From positions 1-7,776 of the forward strand of contig JAJRTT010000163.1 of assembly GCA_024278155.1 (NCBI GenBank): DNA of 7,776 nucleotides. Reading direction: 5' to 3'. The stretch comes from Bacteroidota bacterium (GTDB taxonomy: Bacteria; Bacteroidota; Bacteroidia; Bacteroidales; JAADJA01). A model generated the notes under the pieces. The model did not search any database. It had not been told where the DNA came from and saw nothing but the letters and a program-made list of their open reading frames with translations. A program made the position numbers and the translations under genes. Positions 6,907 through 7,776 of this stretch are shown piece by piece (position 1 is the stretch's first letter; each line of letters begins with the position of its first letter).

Positions 6907-6926
6907 CACAAAACCCCACAAAACCC
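6907..6926. repeat. Perfect 10-bp tandem duplication (CACAAAACCC x2)
   Basis: CACAAAACCC occurs twice back to back with no mismatch. The 10-bp period is about one helical turn, so a protein could contact both copies on one DNA face. Chance duplication inside an A/C-rich tract is also possible. Confidence 0.85.
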
Positions 6927-6943
6927 TGTATTACAGCAAATTT

Positions 6944-6963
6944 GATTTAGTGGGATTTAGTGG
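6944..6963. repeat. Perfect 10-bp tandem duplication (GATTTAGTGG x2)
   Basis: GATTTAGTGG occurs twice back to back with no mismatch, 17 bp after the end of the CACAAAACCC pair and with the same 10-bp period. Each copy contains TTTAGTGG, the inverse of CCACTAAA at 6857-6864, so the doublet also forms the right arm of the local inverted repeat. Confidence 0.85.
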
Positions 6964-7021
6964 TTTCGAGCTTTTGTGGCAAAATGCACCTTATTAGACC
7001 GCACTCATCAAATAGTTGTCC

Positions 7022-7776
7022 ATGAACAAAACGATCTTAAGCCTTGTCCTGCTTTTTTCCACCCTCCTTTTACAAAGTCAGGTTGTGGAAACCACCATCT
7101 ATTACTCTACAAATTGGAAAGTTGCCCGCAATTGCGGCCCGGCCTATAAAAAGGTAGGTAAAATTGATGTGGGATTACAAAAGTTTGTGGAGGGGTTTTC
7201 GGTTTTCTCGGATGACAGCATTTTGATCTGTAAGGGCAGGTATGATAAGGAAGGTAAAAAGGATGGGGTTTTTACAAAGTATTATCAAAATGGAAACCTT
7301 GAATATGAAGGAAAATATGCAAGTGGCAATAGACAGGGTGATTGGGTTTTCAATTATGCGAATGGAGGGCAGGAAGCGATCGTGGGATTTACAGGCGATG
7401 ATTTTAGAGTGAAAGAGTTTAGGGATGAAAACGGAAAATATCTCCTGAAAAAAGGGAACGGCCGATTTGAATTTAAGCTTGAAAACCTGGGGATCGAAGG
7501 AAGTATTTCCGGTTTTTTCAAAAAAGGAAAACGTGATGGTGACTGGTTCCTGGTGAATGCGGCCGGAAAAAAACTGATCAAGGAAAAATACAATGAAGGG
7601 GAATATGAAGGGACCTGGTTTTTACATGGCACAATTTGGGAAACCCGGAATGAAATCGAATTCCAATCCGATTTATTCGATGACCAACTCCTGATTCGTA
7701 CTGAAAGTTTTGACTGTGTTTCCTATCTCTCAAAACTGGATTACCCTGATTTACCCTTTCTGGACTTTGGTGGCGA
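7022..7776 (+). CDS. Secreted or periplasmic MORN-like repeat protein (3'-partial)
   Basis: The frame from the ATG at 7022 stays open to the right edge, giving 251 residues without a stop. The N-terminus MNKTILSLVLLFSTLLLQSQ is a signal peptide, with cleavage likely near residue 20. Four degenerate copies of a Gly-x-x-x-Gly-x-Trp/Phe unit follow, as in MORN/YwqK-type repeats: GKKDGVFTKYYQNG (78-91), GNRQGDWVFNYANG (102-115), GKRDGDWFLVNAAG (169-182) and GEYEGTWFLHG (193-203), with EYEGKYASG between the first two. In Bacteroidota, proteins of this type are often annotated as hypothetical, YwqK-like or, when a C-terminal TonB domain follows, as energy transducers; which applies is decided beyond the window. 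The start fits: the signal peptide begins at the ATG, and no in-frame extension is needed. The role is unknown, perhaps envelope-associated binding or scaffolding. Confidence 0.85.
   Translation, partial: MNKTILSLVLLFSTLLLQSQVVETTIYYSTNWKVARNCGPAYKKVGKIDVGLQKFVEGFSVFSDDSILICKGRYDKEGKKDGVFTKYYQNGNLEYEGKYASGNRQGDWVFNYANGGQEAIVGFTGDDFRVKEFRDENGKYLLKKGNGRFEFKLENLGIEGSISGFFKKGKRDGDWFLVNAAGKKLIKEKYNEGEYEGTWFLHGTIWETRNEIEFQSDLFDDQLLIRTESFDCVSYLSKLDYPDLPFLDFGG

Larger units (their letters stand above)
6853..6984. repeat. Imperfect inverted-repeat intergenic element
   Basis: The left edge reads AAAATGCCACTAAAACACAAA (6851-6871). On the opposite strand the right edge reads ATTTTGCCACAAAAG (6971-6985), so GCCAC plus an A-run recurs inverted about 115 bp apart. 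CCACTAAA (6857-6864) is also inverted as TTTAGTGG at 6946-6953 and 6956-6963. The vocabulary (CCACTAAA, ACACAAA, TTTGTGGC) resembles short non-coding repeats I recall as frequent between genes in Bacteroidota genomes, perhaps MITE- or REP-like. No ORF of useful size lies inside. Family membership and mobility are inference; the local repeats are directly visible. Confidence 0.45.

Noticed and set aside
6840..7000. CRISPR array or phage attachment site suggested by short repeats
   Set aside because: The repeats are 10 bp and adjacent, without regular unique spacers; there are no cas genes, integrase or tRNA.
7354..7632. Minus-strand open frame at the right end
   Set aside because: It is antisense to the MORN-like repeat gene, whose signal peptide and Gly/Trp repeats show the plus strand is coding.

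Overview
The window looks like chromosomal DNA from a Bacteroidota (Bacteroidetes) bacterium. The evidence is a type IX secretion (Por) C-terminal sorting domain, a SusC/CirA-type TonB-dependent receptor with an N-terminal carboxypeptidase-regulatory-like domain, promoter boxes of the TAnnTTTG type used by this phylum's sigma factor, A/T-rich leaders without clear Shine-Dalgarno sites, and a moderate, slightly AT-rich composition. I cannot name the genus.

Layout from left to right: (1) the 3' end of a secreted T9SS-cargo protein on the + strand, entering from the left edge; (2) a family 2 glycosyltransferase on the + strand; (3) a type II 3-dehydroquinate dehydratase (aroQ) on the - strand, convergent with the glycosyltransferase and only 4 bp from it; (4) a 297-bp divergent regulatory region with a - strand promoter for aroQ and, on the + strand, a promoter followed at once by a TPP (THI-element) riboswitch; (5) the gene this riboswitch controls, an 800-residue TonB-dependent outer-membrane receptor; (6) a 200-bp spacer with a good promoter, then a 581-residue DEAD-box RNA helicase with a DbpA/CsdA-type C-terminal RNA-binding domain; (7) a 260-bp intergenic region with a promoter-like box, two perfect 10-bp tandem duplications and an imperfect inverted repeat; (8) the 5' part of a secreted protein with MORN-like repeats, running off the right edge.

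Functionally this is mostly a collection of independent units rather than one operon. The clearest regulatory story is the riboswitch-receptor pair. A thiamine-pyrophosphate aptamer directly upstream of an outer-membrane receptor, with no other gene in the unit, implies that the receptor imports thiamine or a thiamine precursor or phosphate ester across the outer membrane and is shut down when TPP is plentiful. Its partners, an inner-membrane PnuT-like transporter and a thiamine kinase, are not in the window. No CRISPR array, tRNA, rRNA, transposase, phage or defence genes are visible, and I found no convincing undescribed multi-gene system. The least explained sequence is the repeat-bearing region at 6853-6984 and the additional hairpin inside the riboswitch.
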